Source of the DNA: CAYFQB01 sp964345225
Lineage (GTDB): Bacteria; Nitrospirota; Thermodesulfovibrionia; Thermodesulfovibrionales; UBA6898
Assembly: GCA_964345225.1 (NCBI GenBank)
Contig: CAYFQB010000004.1
Span: 1 to 35,864, forward strand
Reading direction: 5' to 3'
Length of the DNA stretch: 35,864 bases
In this document: in pieces, positions 7,275-15,020 of the stretch
Position numbering within the stretch: the stretch's first letter is position 1
How the letters are laid out: the number at the start of each line of letters is the position of its first letter
Program-made: the position numbers and the translations under genes
The notes under the pieces: model-generated
The model's database searches: none
What the model was told of the DNA's origin: nothing
The model's input: the letters and a program-made list of their open reading frames with translations, nothing else

Positions 7275-8164
7275 TAAAATAATCCAGCAGATAAAGATTC
7301 AATATGCCTTATGATTTCTGAACAGGAGGCATTATAGGTGAATTTTAAAGCTGCCCCCTGTCCTCTTTTTGTATGTAAATTCCTGCCCGCATCATCATTT
7401 AGGTATCTTGTAATTATTTCACGAAGCTCTTCAGGAGTATCATAAGTAACAACACTGTTATTAAGTAATTCATTCATGCTGAGGACATTGTCAGAGATAA
7501 CAAATCCTCCGCTTGCGAGAGCGTCAAGGATCCTGGGATTGATAAACCCTTCCCTTTGCATATCCTCATGGTGATCGTTTAAAACAATCTTTGAGGCTGA
7601 GTATAGCTCATTCAGCTTCCTGTTTTCGAAATAAACTCCGCCATACCATTCATCAGGTATCAGGCCTTCCCAGCCCCATCCCCAAATTTTTATATTATGA
7701 TTTAGATAGCCCATATCATTTATAATCTTCCTCATTTTATTCTGCTTCGTATTGCCTACAAATACAACATCATATATTTTTTTCATGTTAAGAGGGGTCA
7801 TATTTGTTGGTATCATTAAAAGTTCAGCATTGAACCCCATATTGATGATTTTTTGTATGAAATGCCTTGAAATGCAGTAAACTTTCTGGTACTTTCTAAG
7901 TACATCTGGTGTAATCCAGTCAGGATGGCTGTGAATCCAGAGTATGTTATATGTATCCGGTAAGATATCATCAACAGGCTCGCCGAAAAGGTGCAAAATG
8001 ATCCCGGGATTTGAATTGTCGACGGGATAACCGAGTTTTATGAATTCTCCAATAAGGTTCTGCTTAAGCCAGTAATCACCCCATACCTTTCTTTCAGGTA
8101 CATCGTAAAAGTCGGAGTAGGATATTATACCTATCGGGGGGAAGGTGGAAAAATCTCTTCTCAT
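7274..8164 (-). CDS. CgeB-like glycosyltransferase
   Basis: A 296-residue protein with the GT-B layout of spore-coat CgeB-like transferases. The N-terminal half carries ILWIHSHPDWITP and VYCISRHF strand-loop motifs. The C-terminal half has DVVFVGNTKQNKMR, then YSASKIVLNDHHEDMQREGFINPRILDALASGGFVIS. That last segment (E..g..n.R..e..a.Gg..l) is the nucleotide-sugar-binding signature of the family. No signal peptide, so it is cytoplasmic or membrane-peripheral. Donor and acceptor cannot be told. First gene of the run, it shares its stop with the start of the CinA-like gene. Its substrate may relate to a surface glycan, as a sulfotransferase lies 0.9 kb upstream, though on the opposite strand. 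Confidence 0.75.
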   Translation of the reverse strand: MRRDFSTFPPIGIISYSDFYDVPERKVWGDYWLKQNLIGEFIKLGYPVDNSNPGIILHLFGEPVDDILPDTYNILWIHSHPDWITPDVLRKYQKVYCISRHFIQKIINMGFNAELLMIPTNMTPLNMKKIYDVVFVGNTKQNKMRKIINDMGYLNHNIKIWGWGWEGLIPDEWYGGVYFENRKLNELYSASKIVLNDHHEDMQREGFINPRILDALASGGFVISDNVLSMNELLNNSVVTYDTPEELREIITRYLNDDAGRNLHTKRGQGAALKFTYNASCSEIIRHIESLSAGLF

Positions 8165-8303
8165 GGATACTTCTTACCATTAAGATCCAGTTCGAGTCAA
8201 GTAATGGATTATATCCAATCAGAACATAAGGAATTCCAGCACTGACATAGCGAGGCTTCCAGGACAAAAAGGTATTGAAGGGGAATTCAAAGGTTTTAAA
8301 AAT

Positions 8304-8957
8304 TCAGCGGTTGGCACCTTGATTAATGATAAGATTCATCCATATAATATTGAAGATGTCTCCATAATCTTTCAGAAATTCTTTCAGTGTGCCATCATGC
8401 TTCTCGTTTCTCTTGTAGCGCGTAAACTGTTTTTTTACATATCCGATGACTGTTTTTTTATGGCCGGAACTATATGGATATGCGCAGCCACTCATTACTG
8501 ATTTCTTATCCAGGGGCAAAAGCCTTGTTGCAAATATATCCCCTTTTCTGAACCCACTTGTTAAGGCTTTAAAATTCAGTTTAAATTCTCCATCTAAAAG
8601 TAAGTCCTTAAGAATAAGATGCTTGCCCTTTGATAATGATACAACCTCATAAAGGCTCAATATAGAGCCCTTTAGTTTATCAAGGAGGGCAAGTTCGTTA
8701 TCTTTAAGTTCTTTTCTGGTTTTTGCAAATATATCGATGAATGTCTCTTTATCTTTATTAGCTTTATAGTCGAAGACAAGCCAGTCTTCAAAGTTTATAA
8801 AACCAAGTGAAAGCGCTGTTCCACTAAGAAACTCATCGGGATATTTCTCATCCCAGAAATATGCATATGCCCTGTCTATATCATCCTTATGATTCTTCCT
8901 GACATAATCTATAATTGAATGATAAAGCCTTGATTTAAGATTCTCTTCTATACCCAT
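8304..8957 (-). CDS. unknown protein with 'FxDWlvFDYK' motif
   Basis: A 217-residue soluble protein with no signal peptide or membrane segment. It carries the blocks F-E-D-W-LVFDYK (residues about 57-65), SILSLYEVVSLSKGKHLILKDLL and FRKGDIFATRLLPL. I associate these with a family of uncharacterised proteins in which a short SEC-C or YecA zinc motif may be attached, but no such motif is present here. The C-terminus is basic and may bind nucleic acid. It is transcribed away from the sulfotransferase gene, from the 82-bp space between them. Function unknown. Confidence 0.65.
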   Translation of the reverse strand: MGIEENLKSRLYHSIIDYVRKNHKDDIDRAYAYFWDEKYPDEFLSGTALSLGFINFEDWLVFDYKANKDKETFIDIFAKTRKELKDNELALLDKLKGSILSLYEVVSLSKGKHLILKDLLLDGEFKLNFKALTSGFRKGDIFATRLLPLDKKSVMSGCAYPYSSGHKKTVIGYVKKQFTRYKRNEKHDGTLKEFLKDYGDIFNIIWMNLIINQGANR

Positions 8958-9039
8958 AAGTTTTTCTCCTTATAAATTTATGTTTTGGTATTATAATTTA
9001 TATAACCATCTTGCGTCACCGTTAAATATGGATATTTAG

Positions 9040-9738
9040 ATGTTGATTATAACAGGAACAGGAAGGTCAGGCACTGAATTAATGGCCAGGATTTTTGGCG
9101 GATTCCATGAGTTCAGGGTGAATTATATACTTGATAAATATTTTTCAAGTGAAGACCCTCATTCAGATCTGTTTGATACAGTCAAAAAGCGTATTACGGT
9201 GATATTGGACCTTCATCAGGGTGTCGACCGCGAAACATTTGTGGATTCATCAAACCTTTATATCCATTTTATTGATGCCATTTATTTGCTTAACCCTTTG
9301 GCCAAGTTCATCCTTGCAGTAAGGAACGGGAAGGATTTTGCAAGGTCTGCAATTAGTCGAAAATGGCATGAGAGAAAGTCATTCGGGATGGTTCCACAGT
9401 ATAATGATACCTATTTTGATAAATGGGAAGGCATGAATCCGCTTCAAAGAAGTGCATGGATATGGGCATACAGGAACAGAAAGGCACTTGAAGGATTAGA
9501 TCGTGTTCCGGAAAAACAGAAACTAATCCTGAGGATAGAGGATCTGAAAAGTCATGAAACCCTCGATATTGTTGAATCTTTTACAGGTATAAAGATTGAA
9601 GACAGAGGGATCGTTGATAAGCGCTTCAATGCAAACCCTTTTTTTGATTTCAACAAGAAAGAAGAATGGACAGTTGAACAGAACAGTGAATTTTATGAAA
9701 TTGCAGGGGAGATGATGAAGTTCTTCAGGTATGAATAA
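9040..9738 (+). CDS. PAPS-dependent sulfotransferase family protein
   Basis: A 232-residue protein. T5-G-T-G-R-S-G-T12 near the N-terminus is the 5'-phosphosulfate-binding loop. FILAVRNGKDFARSAIS matches the 3'-phosphate-binding strand-loop of sulfotransferases (R....D...S). The distal part has IWAYRNRKALEGL and LILRIEDL, matching the third conserved region. Such enzymes transfer sulfate from PAPS to sugars, lipids or proteins. No signal peptide or transmembrane helix is present, so it is cytosolic. Acceptor unknown. Its end converges with the 30-residue-repeat operon after 6 bp (AATAAATTTATT spans the junction). Confidence 0.8.
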   Translation: MLIITGTGRSGTELMARIFGGFHEFRVNYILDKYFSSEDPHSDLFDTVKKRITVILDLHQGVDRETFVDSSNLYIHFIDAIYLLNPLAKFILAVRNGKDFARSAISRKWHERKSFGMVPQYNDTYFDKWEGMNPLQRSAWIWAYRNRKALEGLDRVPEKQKLILRIEDLKSHETLDIVESFTGIKIEDRGIVDKRFNANPFFDFNKKEEWTVEQNSEFYEIAGEMMKFFRYE

Positions 9739-9744
9739 ATTTAT

Positions 9745-10377
9745 TTATATTTGTAATGCAGACGGACTTCTCGCCCTTTCCGTAAGCCAGCCTGTTTCGT
9801 TGAATAAAAGGATATCTCCTGCCCTGTAGTTAGCGCCCTGGATCACTGTATCTTCGACAAGCTTGTAATTTTCAAGGACTCTATTTCTGTGAAAACAGGC
9901 CCAGGTGCCTGCCCTGAGCAGAACCCCGTTCTTTAGTATATCCTCAGCAATAACACATCTCTTAAGAGTACCATTGTCATAAAACGCCACCCATGAGCCT
10001 TCAGTGCACTTGATGCCCTGGATTATAACTTCTTTATCAAGTCTGCATGCTGAAAGCATTCCATTTTCATGGAATTGCAGGAATGTATCATATCTAACAG
10101 GTACGCCATTTACGATATTATTTTCAGGAAGATAACATTTCATAAGCCTGCCGTTTTCATGAAAATGGACTCTGGTTTCTGCCCTGCAAGGCAGTCCATC
10201 TATTAATATGTCATGAGCAGGCTCGCAGCTTGAGATAAGGCCATTTATATGAAACCATACCCAGGTACCTGACCTGCATTTTATACCCATAATATCTTCG
10301 TCAGATGTCAGGAGTCTGCCCCAGACCCTTCCATCTTTATAAAAGATGATCTTATCCGAGTTGCCGGGTTCAGACAT
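9745..10377 (-). CDS. protein of about seven 30-residue repeats (second of a pair)
   Basis: A 210-residue protein built almost wholly of repeats of about 30 residues with the pattern I-x-G-[IVL]-x-C-[RK]-A-G-T-x-V-x-F-x-x-N-G-x-L-x-x-C-x-L-x-x-[DE]-x. Examples are DGLPCRAETRVHFHENGRLM and QGIKCTEGSWVAFYDNGTLK. The alternating pattern predicts repeated beta-hairpins stacked as a solenoid, similar in feel to MORN_2/YwqK proteins but with a longer period. No signal peptide. The start at 10377 overlaps the end of the upstream sister gene by 8 bases, so the two are translationally coupled and probably arose by duplication. Many repeats keep one or two cysteines. Function unknown. Confidence 0.75.
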   Translation of the reverse strand: MSEPGNSDKIIFYKDGRVWGRLLTSDEDIMGIKCRSGTWVWFHINGLISSCEPAHDILIDGLPCRAETRVHFHENGRLMKCYLPENNIVNGVPVRYDTFLQFHENGMLSACRLDKEVIIQGIKCTEGSWVAFYDNGTLKRCVIAEDILKNGVLLRAGTWACFHRNRVLENYKLVEDTVIQGANYRAGDILLFNETGWLTERARSPSALQI

Positions 10378-10984
10378 TAATCAGACCGCCATCTTCTCTG
10401 AATGCAAGCATAATCCCCTTTGTGTAGGTAACACCGTTAATGTCTATATCCTTCGAAATTGTACAGCCTGAAAGCCTGCCGTTTTTGTCTATCCAGACCC
10501 TGGTCCCTGCCATGCATGGTATGCCATTAATTACTGTTTCTTTCGAGATATTAAAAGAAGAAAGTCTTCTGTTATCAAAAAAGCATATATCAGTATCTGA
10601 TTTTACAGGGAATCCGTCGATTGTAACATTACGGGCAATATTACATTTAAAAAGACAGCCGTTATCGTGAAAGAGTACCATGGTGTCGGCTGGCACAGGA
10701 ATTCCCTCAATTTCTGCGTCCCTTGAGAGCGTGCACATCAGCAGTCTACCGTCATCAGCAAACTCCACCTCGCTTTTTGCCTTGCACGGAATATTGTTTA
10801 TAATCGTCTCATGCGAAATATTGCATCTCCAGAGTCTGCCATGCTCATTAAATCCGACGATAGATCCTGATTTGAAGGGTATTCCCTGTATAACGGTATC
10901 TCTTGAGAGCATACATGATTTCAGTTTCAAACTGTCAGGGAATCTAATAACTGTCTTTTCTATACAGGGTATATCGTTATACAT
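10370..10984 (-). CDS. protein of about seven 30-residue repeats (first of a pair)
   Basis: A 204-residue protein in which the repeats are nearly exact in length. Successive units begin IQGIPFKSGS, INNIPCKAKS, IEGIPVPADT, IDGFPVKSDT, INGIPCMAGT and INGVTYTKGI, each 30 residues apart. Each continues with an aromatic-rich strand, an N-G or D-G turn, then a leucine and often a cysteine. Secondary structure is expected to be all beta. No signal peptide or membrane helix. It lies 5 bases after the acidic 119-residue gene and overlaps the downstream sister gene by 8 bases, so the three form one operon. Comparable repeat proteins exist in several bacterial groups without known function, as far as I recall; a scaffold or binding surface is a reasonable guess. 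Confidence 0.75.
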   Translation of the reverse strand: MYNDIPCIEKTVIRFPDSLKLKSCMLSRDTVIQGIPFKSGSIVGFNEHGRLWRCNISHETIINNIPCKAKSEVEFADDGRLLMCTLSRDAEIEGIPVPADTMVLFHDNGCLFKCNIARNVTIDGFPVKSDTDICFFDNRRLSSFNISKETVINGIPCMAGTRVWIDKNGRLSGCTISKDIDINGVTYTKGIMLAFREDGGLINV

Positions 10985-10989
10985 CCTGG

Positions 10990-11349
10990 TTATGCCTTGT
11001 TGGAACCAATACCCTTATAAAATGCCTTAATTGAAGTGTCTTTGATTTCTTCCATCATACTCAGTTTTGCTGAATCAAGTCGCTCTTTAGGTACCTTTAA
11101 TTTTTTTGATAGTTCATCGAGTGAGACATTCTTTGCGAAGTGTTCTTCTGCTATAAGAACTTTAAGTATATCGTCTATAATGTTCTTTTTCAGTTCTTCG
11201 TCTTCAACCTCAATCATGCCACATGCACTGTCAAAATCAAGTCCCTTGTCCAGTCCCTCCCTTATTTTTGACAGGGCCTGATTATAGGCTTTATCTGTCT
11301 CTGTAACAAATGCGTCCTCAGGAAGCTCTTCATACCATGCTTCTCCCAT
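10990..11349 (-). CDS. acidic helical protein, first gene of the repeat-protein operon
   Basis: A 119-residue, strongly acidic, largely helical protein without cysteine-rich or membrane segments. The C-terminal half (VSLDELSKKLKVPKERLDSAKLSMMEEI) has a helix-turn-helix feel but lacks the basic residues expected for DNA binding. It is not recognised. It sits at the head of the three-gene minus-strand operon with the two 30-residue-repeat proteins, 5 bases before the first of them. Its ATG is preceded by GAAAGGAG. It may be an adaptor or partner of the repeat proteins. Confidence 0.65.
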   Translation of the reverse strand: MGEAWYEELPEDAFVTETDKAYNQALSKIREGLDKGLDFDSACGMIEVEDEELKKNIIDDILKVLIAEEHFAKNVSLDELSKKLKVPKERLDSAKLSMMEEIKDTSIKAFYKGIGSNKA

Positions 11350-11531
11350 GTGAACTCCTTTCAGTAACTATCCAAGTTTTATTAACTAGTTGATTAATTT
11401 ATTAAAAAGCTTAATATGGATTGCAATGTCTGTGCTAAGCTAAACTTATTGTAATTATACTATCATAAAAGCATAATTAAATGAACTGGTTGGATGGTAT
11501 CAGCAGAGAGACATTAATTTTTAAGGCTATG

Positions 11532-11560
11532 TTGACATCGGTACCGAATAGAATTAAAAT
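11532..11560 (+). promoter_or_regulatory. promoter of icd
   Basis: A consensus -35 box TTGACA (11532-11537) and a -10 box TAAAAT (11555-11560) are 17 bases apart. Transcription should start near 11567, giving a leader of about 30 bases before the TTG start of icd at 11599. Confidence 0.7.
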
Positions 11561-11598
11561 TAGCCACCTGATTTTTTAATTAAATAGAGGGGGTTGTA

Positions 11599-12807
11599 TT
11601 GGCTATTAAGGTTAAGAATCCTATAGTTGAGATTGACGGCGATGAGATGGCCAGAATTCTATGGAATCTTATAAAAGGAAAATTGATAATGCCGTTTCTG
11701 GATATAGATATAGAATACTACGATCTCAGCATAAAGCACAGGGACGAAACAGAAGATAAAGTGACCGTTGATGCTGCCAATGCTATTAAAAAGGCGGGTA
11801 TCGGGGTAAAATGCGCAACCATAACTCCCAATGCCGCAAGGGTCAGGGAATATAATCTGAAAAAGCAGTGGAAAAGCCCCAACGGTACTATACGTTCTAT
11901 ACTCGATGGGACTGTATTCAGAAAACCTATAATAATAAAAAATATCCCTCCCGGTATAAGGAAATGGAAGAGGCCGATAATTATCGGGCGTCATGCATAC
12001 GGTGACATATATAAAAATGTTGAGCTTATTGTGGAAGAACCCGGACGAGCTGAAATTGTATTTATACCCGAAGGTGGCGGTGAAAAGAGGGTATTAAAGA
12101 TTCATGAGTTTAGCGGAAGCGGTGTTCTAATGGGTATACACAACACAGAGAGTTCAATAAGAAGCTTTGCAAAAGCATGTATAAATTACGCACTGAGCGA
12201 AGGAGTCGACCTATGGTTCGGTGCCAAGGATACAATTTCCAAACAATACCACGGTTTTTTCAGGGATATTTTTGCAGATGAAATAGAGAAGAGCGGGGAC
12301 AAATTTAAAAACAGAGGCATAAATTACAGGTATCTTCTTATCGATGATGCTGTAGCCCAGGTCTTAAAATCAGAAGGCGGAATGCTCTGGGCTTGCATGA
12401 ATTATGATGGAGACGTTATGTCTGATATGGTGGCAACAGGTTTCGGGAGTCTTGGACTGATGACATCGGTTCTTGTATCTCCCGACGGTAAATATGAATT
12501 TGAGGCGGCTCACGGGACGATCGTAAGGCACTATCGTGAGTACGTAAAGGGAAATCCTACCTCAACAAATTCCATCGCATCTATCTTTACATGGTCAGGG
12601 GCACTGGCAAAAAGGGGAGAGCTTGACAATACACCTGATGTTATAAAGTTTGCCAGAACTTTGGAGAATGCTGTTATAGAGACGGTCGAAAGCGGCATCA
12701 TGACAAAAGATTTAATGCTTATCGCCGAACCGAAAATTGATAAATATGCATTGACAGAAGAGTTTATTGATGCTGTTGCCTCGAAGCTCGAAAATTCAAT
12801 TAGCTGA
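11599..12807 (+). CDS. icd: NADP-dependent isocitrate dehydrogenase (eukaryote-like, type II)
   Basis: A 402-residue enzyme that oxidises isocitrate to 2-oxoglutarate and CO2 with reduction of NADP+, in the TCA cycle. Length and blocks such as NPIVEIDGDEMARILW, WKSPNGTIRSILDGTVFR, RPIIIGRHAYGDIYKN, YDGDVMSDMVATGFGSLG and AAHGTIVRHYREY match the homodimeric enzymes of the eukaryotic type rather than the E. coli type. Isocitrate ligands (S and N in SPNGT, R in IGRHAYGD) and metal aspartates (DGDVMSD) are present. The start is TTG, chosen because AGAGGGGG precedes it and the homology begins there. A good promoter lies 40-70 bases upstream. Monocistronic. The next gene is on the opposite strand. 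Confidence 0.96.
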   Translation: MAIKVKNPIVEIDGDEMARILWNLIKGKLIMPFLDIDIEYYDLSIKHRDETEDKVTVDAANAIKKAGIGVKCATITPNAARVREYNLKKQWKSPNGTIRSILDGTVFRKPIIIKNIPPGIRKWKRPIIIGRHAYGDIYKNVELIVEEPGRAEIVFIPEGGGEKRVLKIHEFSGSGVLMGIHNTESSIRSFAKACINYALSEGVDLWFGAKDTISKQYHGFFRDIFADEIEKSGDKFKNRGINYRYLLIDDAVAQVLKSEGGMLWACMNYDGDVMSDMVATGFGSLGLMTSVLVSPDGKYEFEAAHGTIVRHYREYVKGNPTSTNSIASIFTWSGALAKRGELDNTPDVIKFARTLENAVIETVESGIMTKDLMLIAEPKIDKYALTEEFIDAVASKLENSIS

Positions 12808-12935
12808 CCTATTCCGCTTGATTTTAAATAATTTTTATTCTTTAAGCATGTCAAGAGTTGTGCTATATTAACGTCACGAGCGCAGCAAAAATCAAGTTGG
12901 TATAATTATTGTCATTGATTCGCATAAAGTCATTT

Positions 12936-13547
12936 TCATCTAGTCTTTTTTACTTTTTGTTGTTTTTTCACTTTCCTGCCATTCACCCACCAGTCGCTTT
13001 TGTCCGAAAACCACCACAGTGACGAATCTGTTTTGAGAATCGCTCTGGAAAGTTTACGGGCAATGTCTGTATTGAGCCTTTTTACTGCAAAGGCAAGCCA
13101 TTCATCGGCATAGGTGTTGCCCAGATCCTTGTATTCTTTGAGTGCAAGGATCATCTCGAGCTGATCAGCATCATATGCCAGCCTCGCCTCAAGACTTTTC
13201 CCTTTGTAAAACTCCTCTATAAGTTCCTTCATCTCCTTGCCGAATGGCAGAGTATTGGTCAAATCATCAACTGCTTTTTTTTCATCAGATTTAACGTATT
13301 TCTTGTTCACATAATTAAGATCACCGGTTCTTGATTCCGGAAGGTCATGGAAAAGACACATCTTGATAATTTTGTCAGTATCAGCCTTTTTTGAAAGGTG
13401 TCCCAAGGTGTATCCTATGTATACTGTTCTGAATATATGCTCTGCAACGGATTCAGAGCCTGAGCCGAGAAACTGGAAGCCTGTCCTCGGTGTGCGTTTG
13501 AGCATACCGGCTTCAAATAGAAAATTTGCAATTCTCTTCATATTCAT
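12936..13547 (-). CDS. HD-domain phosphohydrolase (YfbR/5'-deoxynucleotidase-like)
   Basis: A 203-residue protein of the HD_3 type. Metal ligands are visible as H in SVAEHIFR, the H-D doublet in CLFHDLPES, and D in YDADQLEMIL. Opening residues (RIANFLFEAGMLKRTPRTGFQFLG) match YfbR-like enzymes that remove phosphate from deoxynucleoside 5'-monophosphates. An exact substrate is not certain. The C-terminal tail is very basic (NGRKVKKQQKVKKTR) and longer than usual. No neighbours share its strand or function. Convergent with icd, with a 128-bp gap that holds no clear terminator. Confidence 0.85.
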   Translation of the reverse strand: MNMKRIANFLFEAGMLKRTPRTGFQFLGSGSESVAEHIFRTVYIGYTLGHLSKKADTDKIIKMCLFHDLPESRTGDLNYVNKKYVKSDEKKAVDDLTNTLPFGKEMKELIEEFYKGKSLEARLAYDADQLEMILALKEYKDLGNTYADEWLAFAVKRLNTDIARKLSRAILKTDSSLWWFSDKSDWWVNGRKVKKQQKVKKTR

Positions 13548-13689
13548 AAATTCCCCCGCAAAGATAGCAGAAATATATTAACTAATTATTTTACAAAAAA
13601 TACAGGGTATATCTCCTGCAAAATCTCTGACCGGTCTATACTTTTGAATCATTGAGTTATTGAGTCTTAGTGTCGTTGTGTCATATGGT

Positions 13690-13790
13690 CACAAGAAAAG
13701 TAAGGAGTAAGCAGACTTCGGCGAGCCCTCAGCCTGAGCTCGGGCTGAATGGCTTAGTCGAGCCTTAGGCAGTAAGCAATAAATGCAAGG
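13690..13790. repeat. composite intergenic repeat ('AGTAAGCAG' type with inserted palindrome)
   Basis: The stretch begins with AGTAAGGAGTAAGCAG and ends with TAGGCAGTAAGCAAT, the same short motifs that recur near 20.0 and 23.5 kb. Between them is a different palindrome (TCAGCC...GGCTGA, about 13728-13749) in a GGCGAG/TCGAGCC context like that at 14.70-14.75 kb. It appears to be one repeat nested in another. No coding potential. It fills most of the 272-bp space between the HD gene and the Cys-cluster gene. Confidence 0.6.
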
Positions 13791-13819
13791 CGAAAATAGT
13801 TTCTTTACGGGGTGAAGAT

Positions 13820-14248
13820 ATGGTAAAAAGTGATATGGAATATTCAGACGATTCTGACAACCTCGACCTTTCAGATGAAGAGAAAAATAGAATTATATCA
13901 TTGATGGAGAAAATGATGGAAATGGGCATCGGTTCGGTCTATTGTCAGGAGGATGAGGGTCTGACTGATGCAGAGGTAGACTGTGAAGCATATATCAGCT
14001 TGTGCAAAGCCAAATGCTGTACCTTCAGGTTTGCCCTTACAAAGGAAGAGGTTGAGAAGGGGCGGATTAAATATAATGTAAAACGCCCCTTTTTTATTGA
14101 AAGGGACGCTGACGGATACTGCAACTATATTGAACGCCATACCCTTAAATGTACCATCTGGGAAGAGCGGCCGATAAGATGCAGGAGATATGACTGCAGG
14201 GAAGACCCGAATGTCTGGCCTGAAGGTGTACCAGGAAAACTCCGTTAA
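13820..14248 (+). CDS. YkgJ-family Cys-cluster (zinc/iron-chelating) protein
   Basis: A 142-residue cytoplasmic protein with the YkgJ/CxxCxxxCC-type signature spread as DCEAYISLCKAKCC, followed by YCNYIERHTLKC, then RPIRCRRYDCRED. The eight or so cysteines suggest a zinc or Fe-S site. Members of this family are widespread, and the exact reaction is unknown. Residues 1-50 are acidic and helical. The stop codon at 14246-14248 lies within a copy of the CCGTTAGAAG repeat family (14239-14282), so the last residues (GKLR) are written by the repeat. An upstream GGGGTGAAG serves as ribosome binding site for the ATG at 13820. Confidence 0.8.
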   Translation: MVKSDMEYSDDSDNLDLSDEEKNRIISLMEKMMEMGIGSVYCQEDEGLTDAEVDCEAYISLCKAKCCTFRFALTKEEVEKGRIKYNVKRPFFIERDADGYCNYIERHTLKCTIWEERPIRCRRYDCREDPNVWPEGVPGKLR

Positions 14249-14323
14249 AAGAAAATATCATCAATTTATAAAGAGGGTAACCCACGTTAGAAGAAAATAA
14301 AAACAATTTCTAACGGTGTAAAT
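14239..14323. repeat. two tandem copies of a ~42-bp palindromic repeat
   Basis: Copy one (14239-14280) and copy two (14281-14323) share the plan CCGTTARAAGAAAATA...CAATTT...R-rich...GGTAAA and are offset by about 42 bases. Copy two has inverted ends (CACGTTAGAAG/TTTCTAACGGTG), so RNA would fold into a hairpin. Its core (AGAAAATAAAAACAATTT CTAACGG without gap) is identical to the reversed copy at 29.5 kb. Confidence 0.75.
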
Positions 14324-14333
14324 ACTGAAAAGG

Positions 14334-14549
14334 TCAGTCAAGAATTTTATATCCGAGTTTTTCCATGCTGTCCCTTGAGATTTTAAATAGATCGGTCCCC
14401 GCTATTTTCGAACTATCAAAATTTATCTCAATCTTTCCCTCGTTTACATCTATAGATTCAACACCATCCATTTTCCCGATAAATCTTCTTAATGCAAGAG
14501 AGCAAGACTCACAGAATTCCTTCTGAACATTAAGCGAAAGTTTTTCCAT
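14334..14549 (-). CDS. heavy-metal-associated (HMA) domain protein, metal chaperone-like
   Basis: A 71-residue protein with the HMA ferredoxin-like fold: C13-E-S-C16 binding loop, GVESIDVNEGKIEINFDSSKI, then MEKLGYKIL. The usual M-x-C-x-x-C is changed to E-F-C-E-S-C. Such domains carry Cu(I) or similar ions to ATPases or regulators. No copper ATPase is visible in this window. Placed alone on the minus strand, close to the Cys-cluster gene with which it converges. The upstream AGGAGG (complement near 14554-14560) is a good ribosome binding site. Confidence 0.85.
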   Translation of the reverse strand: MEKLSLNVQKEFCESCSLALRRFIGKMDGVESIDVNEGKIEINFDSSKIAGTDLFKISRDSMEKLGYKILD

Positions 14550-14651
14550 TGCGCTCCTCCTGATTCTTAATTAATATTCCCTAAAAGCCTTTTCAATTTT
14601 AATTATCCCATAAATTTGTGGAGATGGACAACCATATGTCAGCATTAGTAA

Positions 14652-14853
14652 GCCCCGTTAGAAGACCTCCGCCCTTCTAACCAGAAGACTGCCTGTCTGC
14701 TTCGCCGAACCCGCTTCGCCGAATCGAGGCGAGTCGAGGCGAGCAGGCAGACTCACACGGGGTATTAAATCCAGCCAGAAGAAAATAACAATAATTTCTA
14801 AACGGGGTAAATCCCGTTATAAGAAAATATCAACACTTTCTAAGGGGGTAAAT
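14652..14853. repeat. cluster of nested palindromic repeats upstream of leuS
   Basis: Three members of the CCCGTTAGAAG family are present. The first is split: CCCCGTTAGAAG at 14653-14664 resumes as CACGGGGTATTAAAT at 14756-14770, interrupted by a block with CTGCCTG/CAGGCAG ends (14690-14696 and 14744-14750) and tandem GCTTCGCCGAA and TCGAGGCGAG units. The second and third (about 14775-14812 and 14813-14853) are tandem and end in GGGGTAAAT. The cluster occupies most of the 470-bp gap before leuS. No gene is visible in it. Confidence 0.7.
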
Positions 14854-14922
14854 ATTTCTAAAATGAACTGGGAAATGAAATCAGGCGGGAAGTCTGGATA
14901 AAAAATGATTTTCTTTTGAAAC

Positions 14923-14950
14923 TTTGTGACTGAGTTGTCTGTGTTATAAT
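14923..14950 (+). promoter_or_regulatory. promoter of leuS-lptE-holA
   Basis: A perfect -10 box TATAAT lies at 14945-14950. A -35 match TTTGTG (14923-14928) is 16 bases upstream, and TTGTGA overlaps it one base on with a 15-base spacer. The start of transcription would be near 14957, leaving about 64 bases of leader before the TTG start of leuS. Confidence 0.6.
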
Positions 14951-15020
14951 AGCTTGAACAGTTTAAATTTATGTAAAAAAGTTCTAATATTATTCTGTAA
15001 TTTCTTTTGGGGCAACTGGT

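Noticed and set aside
13690..14853. Possible CRISPR array because of regularly spaced ~42-bp repeats
   Set aside because: Units are tandem and palindromic across their whole length, without unique spacers of constant size, and no cas gene is in the window.
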